The position numbers and the translations under genes were made by a program. From assembly GCA_019313105.1 (NCBI GenBank), contig JAFDBW010000111.1, positions 1-5,688 of the forward strand: DNA of 5,688 nt, written 5' to 3'. The notes below the pieces were generated by a model, which did not search any database, had not been told where the DNA came from, and saw only the letters and a program-made list of their open reading frames with translations. Every line of letters begins with the position of its first letter. Position 1 is the stretch's first letter. Shown here piece after piece: positions 5,674-5,688 of the stretch. This DNA comes from Deltaproteobacteria bacterium. Its GTDB lineage: Bacteria > Desulfobacterota > Desulfuromonadia > Desulfuromonadales > BM103.

Positions 5674-5688
5674 CAAACATAAAAGTAG

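Overview
The window looks like chromosomal DNA from a Desulfuromonadales-type anaerobe (Geobacter, Desulfuromonas or Pelobacter relatives). The main reason is the pair of genes filling the left 4 kb. A GltD-like NADPH/FAD subunit is followed by a NuoG-like iron-sulfur subunit, which is the arrangement and domain content of SfrB and SfrA, the soluble NADPH-dependent Fe(III) reductase purified from Geobacter sulfurreducens. The moderately high GC content, with the third codon position often G or C, fits. The genus is inference.

Left part (1-4018, + strand): sfrB, cut at its 5' end by the window edge, then sfrA, complete at 850 residues. SfrB should take electrons from NADPH through its FAD and pass them to the chain of Fe-S clusters in SfrA. 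Genetic work on Geobacter places this complex in cytoplasmic NADPH/acetate metabolism rather than in respiratory Fe(III) reduction. A strong hairpin terminator at 4053-4090 ends the operon.

Middle (4091-4410): about 320 bases with no convincing gene. It holds several hairpins, a possible decayed reading frame and, at its right end, a sigma70-like promoter.

Small gene (4411-4569, + strand): the most interesting object here. A 29-codon membrane peptide with a good ribosome-binding site ends in TGA. The same frame then stays open for 22 more codons and stops at TAA directly against the next terminator. A hairpin 23 bases after the TGA fits the bacterial SECIS pattern. I read this as a candidate 52-residue membrane-anchored selenoprotein with a Sec-x4-Cys motif; it has not been confirmed.

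Right part (4570-5688, - strand): two genes with their own terminators. One encodes a 109-residue protein with 16 cysteines in eight knuckle pairs (zinc-ribbon type). The other encodes a classical rubrerythrin, a diiron peroxidase with a C-terminal rubredoxin-like domain. The cysteine-rich gene converges on the candidate selenoprotein gene, and one bidirectional terminator (4570-4599) serves both. The neighbourhood as a whole is redox-themed: NADPH dehydrogenase, a possible thiol/selenol membrane protein, a metal-binding cysteine protein and a peroxide-detoxifying enzyme. A functional link between the right-hand genes and sfrBA is not shown by the sequence.
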